This document shows positions 22,401-31,652 of a stretch of 64,000 nucleotides of DNA, piece by piece. A model generated the notes under the pieces. That model made no database searches. It was given only the letters and a program-made list of their open reading frames with translations, and was not told where the DNA came from. Source of the DNA: Fragilaria crotonensis (lineage: Eukaryota > Bacillariophyta > Fragilariophyceae > Fragilariales > Fragilariaceae); assembly GCA_022925895.1 (NCBI GenBank), contig JAKSYS010000071.1:62001-126000 (forward strand), written 5' to 3'. The number at the start of each line of letters is the position of its first letter. The first letter of the stretch is position 1. A program made the position numbers and the translations under genes.

Positions 22401-22631
22401 TACTCGTGTGCTTGGTGTTGCACTTGGTGGATCAAGTACCGCTACGGAAGCATCATCTTCGCTTTCTTGCATCATCTGAGAAATCGACCTTGTTGTTGTC
22501 CGAATTGGGGCTGTTCTTGCTGCGTTTGTTTTCCTCTTCTTCCGCTGCTGCCGACTTGATTCGTTTCTTGCGGCACGGCCATACGAAGCGGCAGCATGCT
22601 GAACATGGTTACCAGATCTTGTTAGAACCAT
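19452..22631 (-). CDS. Unrecognised 1059-aa protein, possibly a DDE-type transposase
   Basis: Intact single-exon gene with ATG at 22631. Residues 1-60 are basic. A Cys-containing module sits at about 89-145 (CSDFGRTRHYAF, FMFCAPCDLWD, FGCKASHKYFSH) and may bind zinc. An acidic, serine-rich linker and a predicted coiled coil (about 280-317) follow. The C-terminal ~700 residues form one domain with three acidic motifs in order: ASSIDGASL (Asp509), MTNCDLSAQW (Asp606) and QQGWEAMNSL (Glu983). Between the first two motifs and the third lies a Cys/His-rich insert (C615, H623, C627, C630, C645, C649, H652, C661, H663). HMIGSGHVAEYLFKWKN before the last motif and FFRRTSHGGG after it look like a conserved core. 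This order suits an RNase H-fold DDE transposase with a zinc insert, but I know no named family with this layout. A domesticated host protein is possible. Confidence 0.6.
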   Translation of the reverse strand: MVLTRSGNHVQHAAASYGRAARNESSRQQRKKRKTNAARTAPIRTTTRSISQMMQESEDDASVAVLDPPSATPSTRVLRASVTSRKPRCSDFGRTRHYAFNGQGFMFCAPCDLWDSLPPDTSKRNLINSRRFGCKASHKYFSHPTTLKNEDCFEQRKRTVTQQHVVPTTAVVVLEDANMARQMLDDEEDDTISRGSSEEDNESAGDDRSNSSSSSGTSTTGIVSETAAARIAESGGHRVTHGTVGTIGGADESSTINARGHAAGQDDDQEQSLNSCATVLTLQVLVETLKGKIALMHQKNHRILAENRALLRRQADMMAVRGQHEATPTTAEGNSSRSAQRSRNKVFANDLLAVMNDVIRTRYRRWSDARVGHLVAKAMWSQEKFVPHLVTCARKYFRENVFTPFNILREMDLAGGTLSYEGMDVLRRVETCGIKRFRGSMIPSKSELKRTAGVVEWFAMEHCPFRLQQTMVGESVQFDYTKAMLCVTKAFHLDEIGKQRGLSVASSIDGASLSKNLSIIAGGIKITDRAARCPITSRPLLDNPFTMSAQSRNLCIPLKIMMGRETKQTFTEFASLFRFLDDLSTAETIPVTMAGFLPFSVMTNCDLSAQWKGLCKGGAAKVHTLPCTGCATVSDALATPNATPCDRWCRDHSALDPEWMCFHKEMATPERIDTIKGEVEELVSTLERALVEILAESRMTRSDVELEPAMDSLNDVMSIHYSPVTVSQKQSLSRLFTNELILRGLSVDGALEIRRERLRHALKGEATIERLSKEIAHGEVKEGAYFLLMSTLPCVLHMENRNGIKILSMLLVEGLSNAKKQLIYTNVNAEGSRVTQFIAHVESIINQSILGTPNDPCQWMCPFDFQKKEMRPITMDNVRTRRIIDALDILVEACVTDDNRRRLWMLALDNYRISMVLLRKKDDFTNVMVATYQCHADKFFQAWIHLWQKEGVTNYLHMIGSGHVAEYLFKWKNLYRFSQQGWEAMNSLIKTYFFRRTSHGGGVRGISKKSRLVPIARWLQRRMVFLCRIEEPAIRKHKEDHPMPHAFRTQALSQDDVYE

Positions 22632-22923
22632 TCTTGTTCTATGCTCCTAACCGCTTTACAACTAAGCAACCACAACGCGGCTGAGAGGAGCTTCGCCTTT
22701 AGGTGCTGTTCTTCTTCTCCAGCCACAACTTCCAAAAAAGGTACGAACTGGTTGGAGTAACACCTCTTGATCTGCTGCTATCATGATGATATCTACACTA
22801 TCAAACCAACGACACGACATAAATATTAAGAAATGACCTTTGCGTAGAATTTACGACAATATCAGGTTTTGAGCCGGACATTTTCAGGAAAACTAATGAC
22901 GCAGGTGAATTGGAGTCGAAAAC

Positions 22924-23038
22924 CTACTTTTGCACCCAGCCGAGTTGTGTGGTAACCACTTCAAGTGCTGGCTCCTTATAACTCAAGGATGCACCATTTT
23001 AACGCGTTACCACTCAACTCGTCTGGGTGCAAAAGTAG
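22924..23038. repeat. 115-bp hairpin with 33-bp arms
   Basis: Arms 22924-22956 and 23006-23038 are inverted copies matching at 31 of 33 positions (outer part CTACTTTTGCACCCAG), with a 49-nt loop. It is too long and too far from any 3' end for a terminator. It may be a small MITE or the end structure of the neighbouring two-gene unit; no clear target duplication is visible beside it. Confidence 0.7.
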
Positions 23039-23152
23039 AAGCACTTTAAGTTACTTAGGTTTTTCAATTTCTTCTTTTTACTTAGAGGTGTTCGCGACCG
23101 TTACACGGCGCGCACTTTCGTAAATGCCGCCTCTGGTCGCTATTGTGCATAG

Positions 23153-23340
23153 ATGCATACTGCATGCATACTGCATACTGCATACTGCATACTCTGGGGC
23201 TCCGGGGAGTAGTATTTATCACTCCTACTAGCTCGTAGCCCGAACTCCCTTTGCATATCATATGTCATATGTACCATACCTGGTACCTGGTACTAGTTAC
23301 TAGTACCATACTCCCATCTCCCATCTCCCATCTCCCATCC
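23153..23340. repeat. Two heptanucleotide tandem arrays
   Basis: TGCATAC units repeat about five times at 23153-23194 and TCCCATC units about four times at 23311-23340. Both have a 7-bp period, as does the GTATGTG array near 58230. Confidence 0.7.
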
Positions 23341-23813
23341 TGCATACTCCGATACAGTCATCATATATCATATCATACATGCATGTAGCACGCATTGGCG
23401 TGTCTGTGTGCAACTCCAACTCTGATTTTGTGACTTTTGACATTTTCGACCAGAATTCACATTCCTCATGCACGAATATATGGAACGCCGAACGCCTTGA
23501 AAAAAAACGATACTCTGAGTAGACGTACGTAGGCGTATATTCATGATGACATCAACAGACGCAAGCCCATCCAGAATGTGTCGTTAAAGTCAAAAACAAT
23601 TCAAGAGAGGCATGTGGCATGTCAGACGTTTTTCCTCTCACACTGGAATTGGCAGATAGGCAGGGAAGAGTTGGGTTCGATTGAACTACTGGTAGAGGGG
23701 AAGCATGTGCGAATAAACCTTGCTCCTACTCTCAGTTCCAAGCTCCCACCCCTCAGAAATCTGCTCTACTTCATCATCTCTCCGCTTCGTTTGAGGCGAT
23801 AAACCGAAGGACC

Positions 23814-26800
23814 ATGCCGACGGTCCACGATTCGTTTTCAGAGTGTTCATCAGGCTGTTCTTCGTTTGATACGTTCGAGAGGAATCGAGAGCTTTCACCT
23901 TCCGCTGGTGAATCAACCAAAAGTCTTGTTTCGGTTGCTTCGTCGGCGTCAGAGAGTTCCATTCTAGTCGACGATGAATATGATGAAGATTTCGATGCTG
24001 TGGAGAGCCGACGGAGGCAAGCTGACGCACACGAAAATGTAACACCTTTGAAATCGTTTTTCGTCGCAAGCCCTCAAAATCGATCACCGTTCGACCGGAT
24101 ACTTGACTTTTTCCAAATTGACGACAATAGCTCTCTGCACAGCACCAGTTTGAGTCAGTCGCCCTCGGAGTACGTCAAGCCGCCATCGTCCGACACCAAA
24201 CCGCCAGCAGAGCATGCGAAACACCCTTGGGGCACGCAACGCCATCACGACAAGGGTCCCGGCGATCATGCTGAGACATGGGATGCCCGCGATGATCCAT
24301 CGACGAGAGACGAATCGCCAAGTGAGACACGAACGATCAACCCAAAAACGGAGGGGGGACTCCGATCCATTCTGCTTCCATCAAGGATTACCAAAGACAG
24401 TGATGCACCTTGGGATGGAGATGACCGTGACACGGACAACTCCCGATTCCCTTTTGACGATTCACTTGATTCGGCCGACTCCTCGGCCAACTTTTCTCCG
24501 TCGTGGAGAAAGGTAACTTGGCCGAGGTATGCTTCTGCAAGTTTAGCTCCACCAAGTCATTCCAAGCGAACAGCCGAGTCAATCTCGTTGCCAACAACCA
24601 AACCCGCCTCACCTAGCCCCGAGAAGCGCAGAGTACATTTTAAATTCGAAGCGATGCATGAAGACGATGTAACATGGAAATCTACAAATCAGAAGGGATA
24701 CAACGTTGAACCAATACATCAAGGGGCCGAGGAGACCTGCTCCTCGATGGGGGGCTCACCATTGGCGAATTTACCGAAAATACTTGATGTGACGGGAAAT
24801 GCATTATTGGAAGACCCATCCACAATCGCGTCTTCTAGAATGCTCTTCGAAGACCCCCCTGAGTCGACTCATAGATTTGATCCGACAACTGGTTCGCCTT
24901 TCGAGAGCGAAGCGAGAGTTGCCAAGGTGCAGAGTGAGCATCGGCCTATGGCGCGCGATACTCCCAGTCATAGCGAGAGAGTCAAACAAAGAAGGTTAGG
25001 GCGCTCCATGAAAACAAAAGAGGATGTGCTCGCACAATTTAGAAAGAAGCCGAAGAAGGCATTGGCGTTTGAGAAATCAACAGCAAAAAAGGACATGACA
25101 AATCAGCATTCCACATCATTCCCAGCAAACCTCGACAACCCAACAAATGTCTCAACAGCACCATCGTCGTCATCATCTCTGGATGAGAGCCTGGACTCGG
25201 TAAGGTCCAGCAGTGTTCCCTTGCATGATCTCTGCACTAAAGCCAAAACGTCAGGCGACCGAAGTTGGGGTGATGCAGCCATTTTGCTGTCAAGGCAGCC
25301 TCACCTCGCCATGACGTTGGAAAACGGGTGGACTCCACTCCACGTGAGTTGTCTTGGAACCTTTGCTCCGGCCGACTTTTTTGTGCGGGCTCTGTTGATG
25401 GCTGCTCCTGAAGCAACCCAGGTGCTTGACAACGGAGGTAGACTGCCGCTCCACCTTCTTGCGGCAACGTCTGCAGATCCTGATATCATGCAGATGTTGG
25501 TGGACGAGTATCCGTGTGCCATCACTGAGTACGACGACAAGGGAATGCTTCCCCTTCACCGTCTCATCAAAAACGATTCCATCCATTTGACCCTTCACCA
25601 AGTGCGCATTCTTCTTGGTCAAACAATCAAGGTTGCACATAATGGTCGCAATGAGAGAGTCTCAAGGCGTCGAGGCGAGCACCTTAACCTTAGTTTCCAG
25701 GAAGTCAACGAGCTGGTGTATAGGGACGAGCAGCAGTCTGGGCGTGTTGGGAATATCCATGCGGAAGAAATTCAGGAATCTTTGAGACGCTTGTCTAGAT
25801 GGAAGGCAAAACGAAATGGTAACGATGGCGTGGCAGCCACGACGACCGACAGTCGCCTACTATCCAGTCTGAATCCAGCTGCATTGCCTTCGTCGTCTTC
25901 TGGGCAGTTGGCATTGCATATGGCAGCGTCTCGTAACTTTCTATCAAGTAACTCTGACGACGGAATAACGTCGTCGCTTGACCTGGACAAAGGAAGGATT
26001 GCTGTATGTGGTCGAACAGAAATATTGCGCGTTCTCATCGCGGCAAATCCGGCCGCCTTAATTGGAAGAGATAGCAATGGTAGAACGCCGCTTCTTGTCG
26101 CAATGTGCTGTCAAGATTTCCTTCCTGATCGGGACACGGTCGAGCTTTTGCTTGGCCGGAACACCGCTGGATTTGAATCACCACCTCGTTGGGTTGAGAA
26201 TATGGAATTCCATAAGGCGCAAGACAGTCGATTTAGCAATCCGGCCATGATAATTACCAACGACATGCATCAAACGCCACTCCATATTGCGGCGGAACAA
26301 ATGACATCCAACATTGGTGTTTTGGCCGCTATCTACGAAGCCTACCCGGGTGCCGTTCACGTTCAGGACGTGCGTGGTCGAACACCGTTACATTTGGCCT
26401 TGGACAATTTTCAGAGTCTTGCACTGGATCCCAAGGCGTTTGCTTTGCTGTTGACGGATCGGGTAGCGCAAACAAAAGATGACGAGGGAATGACCCCGCT
26501 TGATCGTTTCGTCGAGCATTTGGATAGACTTTCTCCAGTTAAACCGGAGTCCCACACCTGCGATACCTCGCCGGAGGATGTCTATAAACTATTCTTTCAG
26601 GAGTCCTTTGTTCCGAATGCTTTGTTTTCCGGAAATGATTCTGCTCTTCTTTTGCGGCGGCTGAGGAAGTTTCCGCGTTGGCTTAGAAGACTTGCCCTTT
26701 CTTCAGGATTCGTGCAAGACAAGATTCATGAAAATACTATTCAACCACCCCAAGTTGCCTTAATCCTTTTGCATGGCGCAGTGCTGGGAGCATTCTTGAC

Positions 26801-28034
26801 TCTCTTCCGTGTTCAACTGGATCAATTTTCGAGAGCACATGAAAGCCTGACGTATTCTGCCGGGATCTATTCACTCGCCTTCCTCATGTTCTTGTATCAG
26901 CTTTTATACTGCTGTGCTTCAGGCAGAGTATCACCATTCATCCCCGAGTCTCTTCTCAGCTTGACGTTTTGGATCGATGTCGCTGGAGTATCACTCGCAG
27001 TTGCAGCGACAATATTCATGGAAATCAACGAATTCGACGTTGTGTCTACATTAGGGACAGTTGCTACTGGTTTGCTTTGGATGAGTGTCATTGGTTATAT
27101 TGCGCGATGGTGGTACGGCATGGCAATCTTTGTCGGGGGAGCTGCTAGACTGGGTAGGATGCTGCTCTGGCCCCTAATAGCCGGAGCAATAATTGTTGTG
27201 GGATTCGCTCAAATGCTTTTGACACTGAATCTAACGAATCGGGTGGATGATTGTGAATCTGCTCTCGGGGAAAGAGCACTTTGCAACGTACATGACGCGT
27301 ACATGACTGTATATCTCCTTTTACTTGGAACGCCGATTCTATTCACTGGAGATGCTGGTGACGACTTGACGAGCGGTACATTTGCGTTGATTGCCACATT
27401 CACTGTCGTCTTGGTACTATTTGTATTCAATCTGATTATTATGATGGTCCAAGAAGCATCAAGAAAGGACTGGATAGAGGTCGCTGTCGCCGACTTTTGG
27501 GAATCCAAACTTATATTTCTCTATTTGACGACTGATATTGAGGCCAGCTTCTTTACCTGCTCCTCGTCGACATCCTTGTATGCGACACGTCCGTGTACCC
27601 TGACTTGCGACACAAACATGAACGATAATCTCGCGTGGTTTTGGGACGTATGCATCTGGTCAATCTTTTCTGAATATTCGACGCGGAGTCCTGGAGGAGG
27701 CAGTCATGTCCGATTGCACTCTGGACCATATCAGTTCTTCCGTCGGATGGCTGCTCTTGCATTGGTACCCGTTTGGATTGTCTTAGGTGGAATAACGCTG
27801 GGCCTACTCTGGCCACCGCAAGTGCGGACTTGGCTCTTTCGCATCCCCAAATCTTCGCACGGTGTTAGCACATTTTCGTCGTTGGCAGCCGCACGCAACT
27901 ATGCAGCCCTCCGAGAAGATTTGCTTCAACTTAAAACCATGTCGTTCGAGAAGGCCAACAGCATCGAACAGCACGTGTGGGAGTTACGTCAAATCATTCT
28001 GGGGGCAGTCAAGGACGAACGATATAATTCGTAG
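23814..28034 (+). CDS. Ankyrin-repeat, TRP-like ion channel protein
   Basis: One exon, 1406 aa. Residues 1-470 are disordered, Ser/Asp/Pro-rich and probably cytosolic. Ankyrin repeats cover about 480-905: ENGWTPLHVSCLG, NGGRLPLHLLAA, DKGMLPLHRLIK, GQLALHMAAS, SNGRTPLLVAM, MHQTPLHIAAEQ, VRGRTPLHLALD and EGMTPLDRF. A membrane block follows at about 980-1217 with roughly six hydrophobic helices, including ILLHGAVLGAFLTLF, YSLAFLMFLYQLLY and FWIDVAGVSLAVAATIF. It ends VLFVFNLIIMMVQEAS, like the sixth TRP segment (compare LNLLIALM). A further hydrophobic stretch (ALVPVWIVLGGITLGLLWP, about 1312-1332) lies beyond the pore block. The layout fits TRPA-style sensory cation channels; ion selectivity and stimulus cannot be read. 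It converges on Miro with 93 bp between stops. Confidence 0.8.
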   Translation: MPTVHDSFSECSSGCSSFDTFERNRELSPSAGESTKSLVSVASSASESSILVDDEYDEDFDAVESRRRQADAHENVTPLKSFFVASPQNRSPFDRILDFFQIDDNSSLHSTSLSQSPSEYVKPPSSDTKPPAEHAKHPWGTQRHHDKGPGDHAETWDARDDPSTRDESPSETRTINPKTEGGLRSILLPSRITKDSDAPWDGDDRDTDNSRFPFDDSLDSADSSANFSPSWRKVTWPRYASASLAPPSHSKRTAESISLPTTKPASPSPEKRRVHFKFEAMHEDDVTWKSTNQKGYNVEPIHQGAEETCSSMGGSPLANLPKILDVTGNALLEDPSTIASSRMLFEDPPESTHRFDPTTGSPFESEARVAKVQSEHRPMARDTPSHSERVKQRRLGRSMKTKEDVLAQFRKKPKKALAFEKSTAKKDMTNQHSTSFPANLDNPTNVSTAPSSSSSLDESLDSVRSSSVPLHDLCTKAKTSGDRSWGDAAILLSRQPHLAMTLENGWTPLHVSCLGTFAPADFFVRALLMAAPEATQVLDNGGRLPLHLLAATSADPDIMQMLVDEYPCAITEYDDKGMLPLHRLIKNDSIHLTLHQVRILLGQTIKVAHNGRNERVSRRRGEHLNLSFQEVNELVYRDEQQSGRVGNIHAEEIQESLRRLSRWKAKRNGNDGVAATTTDSRLLSSLNPAALPSSSSGQLALHMAASRNFLSSNSDDGITSSLDLDKGRIAVCGRTEILRVLIAANPAALIGRDSNGRTPLLVAMCCQDFLPDRDTVELLLGRNTAGFESPPRWVENMEFHKAQDSRFSNPAMIITNDMHQTPLHIAAEQMTSNIGVLAAIYEAYPGAVHVQDVRGRTPLHLALDNFQSLALDPKAFALLLTDRVAQTKDDEGMTPLDRFVEHLDRLSPVKPESHTCDTSPEDVYKLFFQESFVPNALFSGNDSALLLRRLRKFPRWLRRLALSSGFVQDKIHENTIQPPQVALILLHGAVLGAFLTLFRVQLDQFSRAHESLTYSAGIYSLAFLMFLYQLLYCCASGRVSPFIPESLLSLTFWIDVAGVSLAVAATIFMEINEFDVVSTLGTVATGLLWMSVIGYIARWWYGMAIFVGGAARLGRMLLWPLIAGAIIVVGFAQMLLTLNLTNRVDDCESALGERALCNVHDAYMTVYLLLLGTPILFTGDAGDDLTSGTFALIATFTVVLVLFVFNLIIMMVQEASRKDWIEVAVADFWESKLIFLYLTTDIEASFFTCSSSTSLYATRPCTLTCDTNMNDNLAWFWDVCIWSIFSEYSTRSPGGGSHVRLHSGPYQFFRRMAALALVPVWIVLGGITLGLLWPPQVRTWLFRIPKSSHGVSTFSSLAAARNYAALREDLLQLKTMSFEKANSIEQHVWELRQIILGAVKDERYNS

Positions 28035-28127
28035 CAGATTTGAGGTACGAATTGACAACTGGTTTCATCACACTAGCAATATCATACACTTCTTTCGTTT
28101 TAATATTGAGGCATTTCCATTTATTCT

Positions 28128-30660
28128 CTATGAGTCACCCGCCGCTGTTGTTGTTTCAGATGTGGTGGTGCCACTTTCATGGCGAGCGCTGCCAAAAATC
28201 AACTCAGCCAACCAACCAAACCTATTCGTCGCCTTTCGCGCCTTGCCGCTCCCCCACAGAAGACCGACACCCACAGCGACAGCAACACTCACACTTACCA
28301 AGCCACCGAGCCAAATCATTTTTCGACGTCTCATCGCTTCTCGTTTCTTTTGCTCCGCATGGGGTCTACTCTTGAGACTGTCCAAGCCAGTCTTCACGTC
28401 CAATCCGCATCGAGCTAAATGTGTAAGAATGGCATCGCGATCAAGCGGCGTCGCGTCAAAAGTATTGATCGTAATTGGTGCTTCCAGATCCAAATCGTGG
28501 CAGTGGGCCGTGGCTCGCGCCACAACCTCAACATCCGCGCTGCCAGTATTGTCACCCTTTGCGACCACCACAAAGACGCGTGCCACGTCGTCATCCAGCA
28601 GTTCTGATTCTATTTCCATAGCATCGAGTAAGGATTTTTCGGAGTCGAAACAGAACACAGCAAGGCAGGACCGATTCTGCTTTAACAAGTTCGCCAATTG
28701 CTTCCGATCAGAATCGCATGGAACTTCCGTGAAGATATAGTGAACAACGATGTCCTCTTTTTCTTCTTTGTTATCCTTTGCCCTTCGTCGCACAATCTTG
28801 TGTGCCGTACTAGTCTCGGGACGCAACGTTGGTTCAGTCTCTTTGGGATCCAGCAACCAATCACCGAGCAAATGCAAGAGTGACGATTTGCCACATCCTT
28901 GACTGCCCAGGACGTAAACAACGAGTTCTGCAGATGGTACCGACGGTGGCGACTTTTTTCTCTTGCTCCGAGGAGGTGCACCTTCGGATGCAGTAGAGGC
29001 GTGACCCAAGCGAAACAATTCAGCACGCGTGGCCGCTGGTGAAATGTTCGCCAACATATGCCAATGACCCATCCACTGATAAAATGACATGGGTGCTAAC
29101 AAATGTGATGGTGACATGTTCCAATCAGCGTTCCCCGCTCCAACAACTGTCGGAAGCGACGCAGCACTCGCGATGGTAATGCCGCTGGCGGAAACTGACA
29201 ATTCTTCGCCAGTACTGCTACTGCAGCCAGCACCATCGCGACCAAAGATCGGGACAGAGAAGCATCCCTTCAAGAGTTTCTCGGCTCGCAGAGGATGCCA
29301 AGGAGGCAATGAGGGACCTGGCACAATCGAAAATATCTCCGCAAGATTTTCTCCAGAAAGAGCACCAGCTCCTTCGGAGTCAAATTGGTGAAAGAGAGCT
29401 TCCAGAAATTGACAGTCGGACTTGGTCAGTTTGGATGATTTCGTTTTCTGTGGTGGAATGGTCAGTTCCAAATCATTTGAATATCCAAATTTTCGTAAAA
29501 CTAGCCATGGCACATCCAGGTGATTCTGGCTGACAAATACATCGAAAATGGCCAAAAACCCCGCCACAGTAAACTTTCCATCCTGCACCACGGCCTGTTG
29601 TGATGTGTTGGTGCGCGAAACGACCTTTTTCCAGCCTTGCAGAACCCGATCGGACACAGTTACTCGAAAGGTATAATGTTGAAAGGCGTCTAATTCTGCG
29701 TTGCTTAGCAGTCCGTCATGGTCGGTATCAAACATGCGAAAGATTCTTGTGAGTGCCTTTTGGCAGTCCTTCGTTAGGGTCCCTGTCGTTATATCAAAGA
29801 GGGGACTGAACGGAAATAAAACGGCCTGTTGGGCTTTTTGAACAACCTCTTGAACCTTTTGCAAATTTTTGGCACTGCACTTGATACATTGTCGGACAAA
29901 CCCAAATCGTTGAAGAAGGGACACTATTTGTTGACGCGAGCGGATGTTCGACTGTTCATCAAGAGTGGCAGGGACCAAATCCCATTTTGTGCCGGCGACA
30001 ATTACGGGGATCTGAGGTTGTAATGGGAGTGTGTATTAAACGTTAGTTTGCACGACGAGCAGCAACAAGCGAACAAATAGCTGTTCACACGAACGCAAGG
30101 AACGAAAAACTTACTTCACCATTGTAATAACGTTCAATAAGGGGTAGCCAGTGAGTTTCTAAGCGATAAAAGGTTTCAACACGATCCAAATCATAGACCA
30201 AAATAATTGAATCGGCGCGATCTTGAGTACTCTTCTGCAACAACGACGTCAAACTTGATTCGCTTTTATGCAACAACATTTTGTCGCCATGCTGAGAATC
30301 GCAGATAGTTGTGATGCAATTGTTGCTGTCAGGATCCGGTGGGAGTCGGACCTGCGTCATTAATCCAGGTACCATTTCAGAAAAGTGACGCGAGACGAAG
30401 GTGGATATAAGTGATGATTTACCAACTCCTTCTGCATGTACACAAGAGAACCATGAATTAGAAGTTGTATGTCAATTCAGGAGTAATACAGAAAGGCGAG
30501 GCCCCATTGACGAGGAGTCTGGAATAATAAAAGGAACGGAGCACAATTGTAACAAGAAGGGTAGCAGTACCTGCACAGCGACAGTACAAGTAGGAATCGA
30601 CTCACCATCCCCGAGAACGAGAATCGTAATGGATGTTCTTCCATCTCCCAAGCTGCTCAT
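28128..30660 (-). CDS. Mitochondrial Rho GTPase (Miro), three exons
   Basis: Miro is a tail-anchored outer mitochondrial membrane GTPase controlling mitochondrial movement and shape. Exons 30660-30606, 30431-30115 and 30011-28128 sum to 2256 nt (751 aa). GTPase 1 has GDEGVGKSSL, which is formed across the first splice, and VAGTKWDLVP, which starts the third exon. EF-hand 1 is canonical (FDTDHDGLLSNAEL); the second (FDSEGAGALSGENL) is degenerate in loop residues. The C-terminal GTPase has LGSQGCGKSSLLHLLG. A hydrophobic segment (MIWLGGLVSVSVAVAVGVGL) follows basic residues KREAMRRRK and is followed by about 40 more residues, longer than the few usually seen after a Miro anchor. The total is longer than the usual 620-660 aa, partly through Ser/Pro-rich linkers. 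The DTAG-type switch is DSQHG here. Confidence 0.93.
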
Positions 30661-31169
30661 GATGATTGCGGCTTGTCTTGCACCTCGAAACTCGACGAGA
30701 TTCACCAACCTTAGGGGAGAAACGTCGGAATCAAGCCAGTACAAGTACTCCAACTATTTGTATCGAAGTCTTGCAGCAACAAATTCAACAACGAAAAAGA
30801 GAGAGCGAAACGAATGTTCTTGATCCTTGTTCTGAAGATTTTCATGAGTGTACACTGAATACAGCCAAGGCTTCATGAGAACCAAACTATCGCTTTCGCT
30901 CAGACAAGCTAATTTATGCTGAGCCTGCTAGCACAGTACTTTGAGTACCGGTACTCGGATTGTTTTTAGTCTACCGGTAGCGTTTGTCGACCATAGTACG
31001 TACAACAAAGTACTACTACTACTGGAGTCCTACGGTAGGCTGTACTGTGCTGAGCACTGAGCACTCCAAGTTCAAGTTACGTGCAGTGATAAGTGTCGGG
31101 AGACTGGAGATTACGAAAACAGGTCCGAGTAGATCCGCCCACGTTTTTGTTAACAGTTGACGGAGTCCA
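30661..31169. promoter_or_regulatory. Miro upstream region, palindrome-rich
   Basis: About 500 bp upstream of the Miro start. From 30930 it is rich in GTAC/CCGGT palindromes (GAGTACCGGTACTCGG, GTCTACCGGTAGCG). No gene is supported. Confidence 0.4.
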
Positions 31170-31652
31170 TTGTTGGGTGCAAGAGCCCTGCGTGCAATAA
31201 AATCAGAGGATTCGTCATTATGCTACTCACATAAACTTAAACAAGCAGGTGTCAACTATGAACTTGGCATCTCGGTGTTTGATAATGCCTTGTTGTTGTG
31301 GATGAATGGTCCATTTAAAGCCCGTCGACATGACATAACAATTTTCCGACATGCTGGGCTGCAAATGCAAATTCCTCAAGGCCATTGTACTATTGGCAAC
31401 TCTGGAGGCATCGGAGAATCCATTGTCATTAGTACGCCCTATGCACATGATCGTCCCGTGGCATTGTAAAAATCCTAAGAGCGTTGCCCGTGCACGTAAT
31501 GAATCCTTCAATGGACATATCAAAACTTCAAGAGCTTAGACAAGCAGTTTTGTAATCATGTTGTGGAGCATTGTCATAAAGAGGTGTTCGAAGCAACATG
31601 TGCAATTTGTCAACATCGATTGGAAACATGCTCACCATTGCTTAGAACCTAG
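31170..31652 (+). pseudogene. Decayed PIF/Harbinger-type DDE transposase fragment
   Basis: C-terminal half of a DDE_4-type (Harbinger/IS5-like) transposase. The reading starts with YELGISVFDNALLLWMNGPF and KARRHDITIFRHAGL, then IPQGHCTIGNSGG, where the family normally has GDSGYRGE; the catalytic Asp is replaced by Asn. It continues, after a frame change near 31440, with VARARNESFNGHIK (the Glu motif). After a second frame change near 31530 it reads SLDKQFCNHVVEHCHKEVF and ATCAICQHRLETCSPLLRT to a stop at 31652. It is therefore non-functional. No terminal repeats were found beside it. Two elements at 58.6-60.3 kb have Harbinger-style target duplications and could have been moved by this family. 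Confidence 0.75.

Larger units (their letters stand above)
22632..23813. other. Intergenic with hairpin and 7-bp tandem repeats
   Basis: 1.18 kb between two divergent genes. It holds a 115-bp hairpin (22924-23038), a TGCATAC tandem repeat (23153-23194), a palindromic CTGGTACCTGG cluster near 23270-23310 and a TCCCATC tandem repeat (23311-23340). The last ~200 bp presumably contain the promoter of the ankyrin channel gene. Confidence 0.5.

Noticed and set aside
22924-23038. Hairpin as a transcription terminator
   Set aside because: It lies upstream of both flanking genes, not at a 3' end, and eukaryotic nuclear genes do not use such terminators.
27862-28740. 292-codon plus-strand frame
   Set aside because: It runs antisense through the Miro 3' end and overlaps the channel 3' end; it is a shadow.
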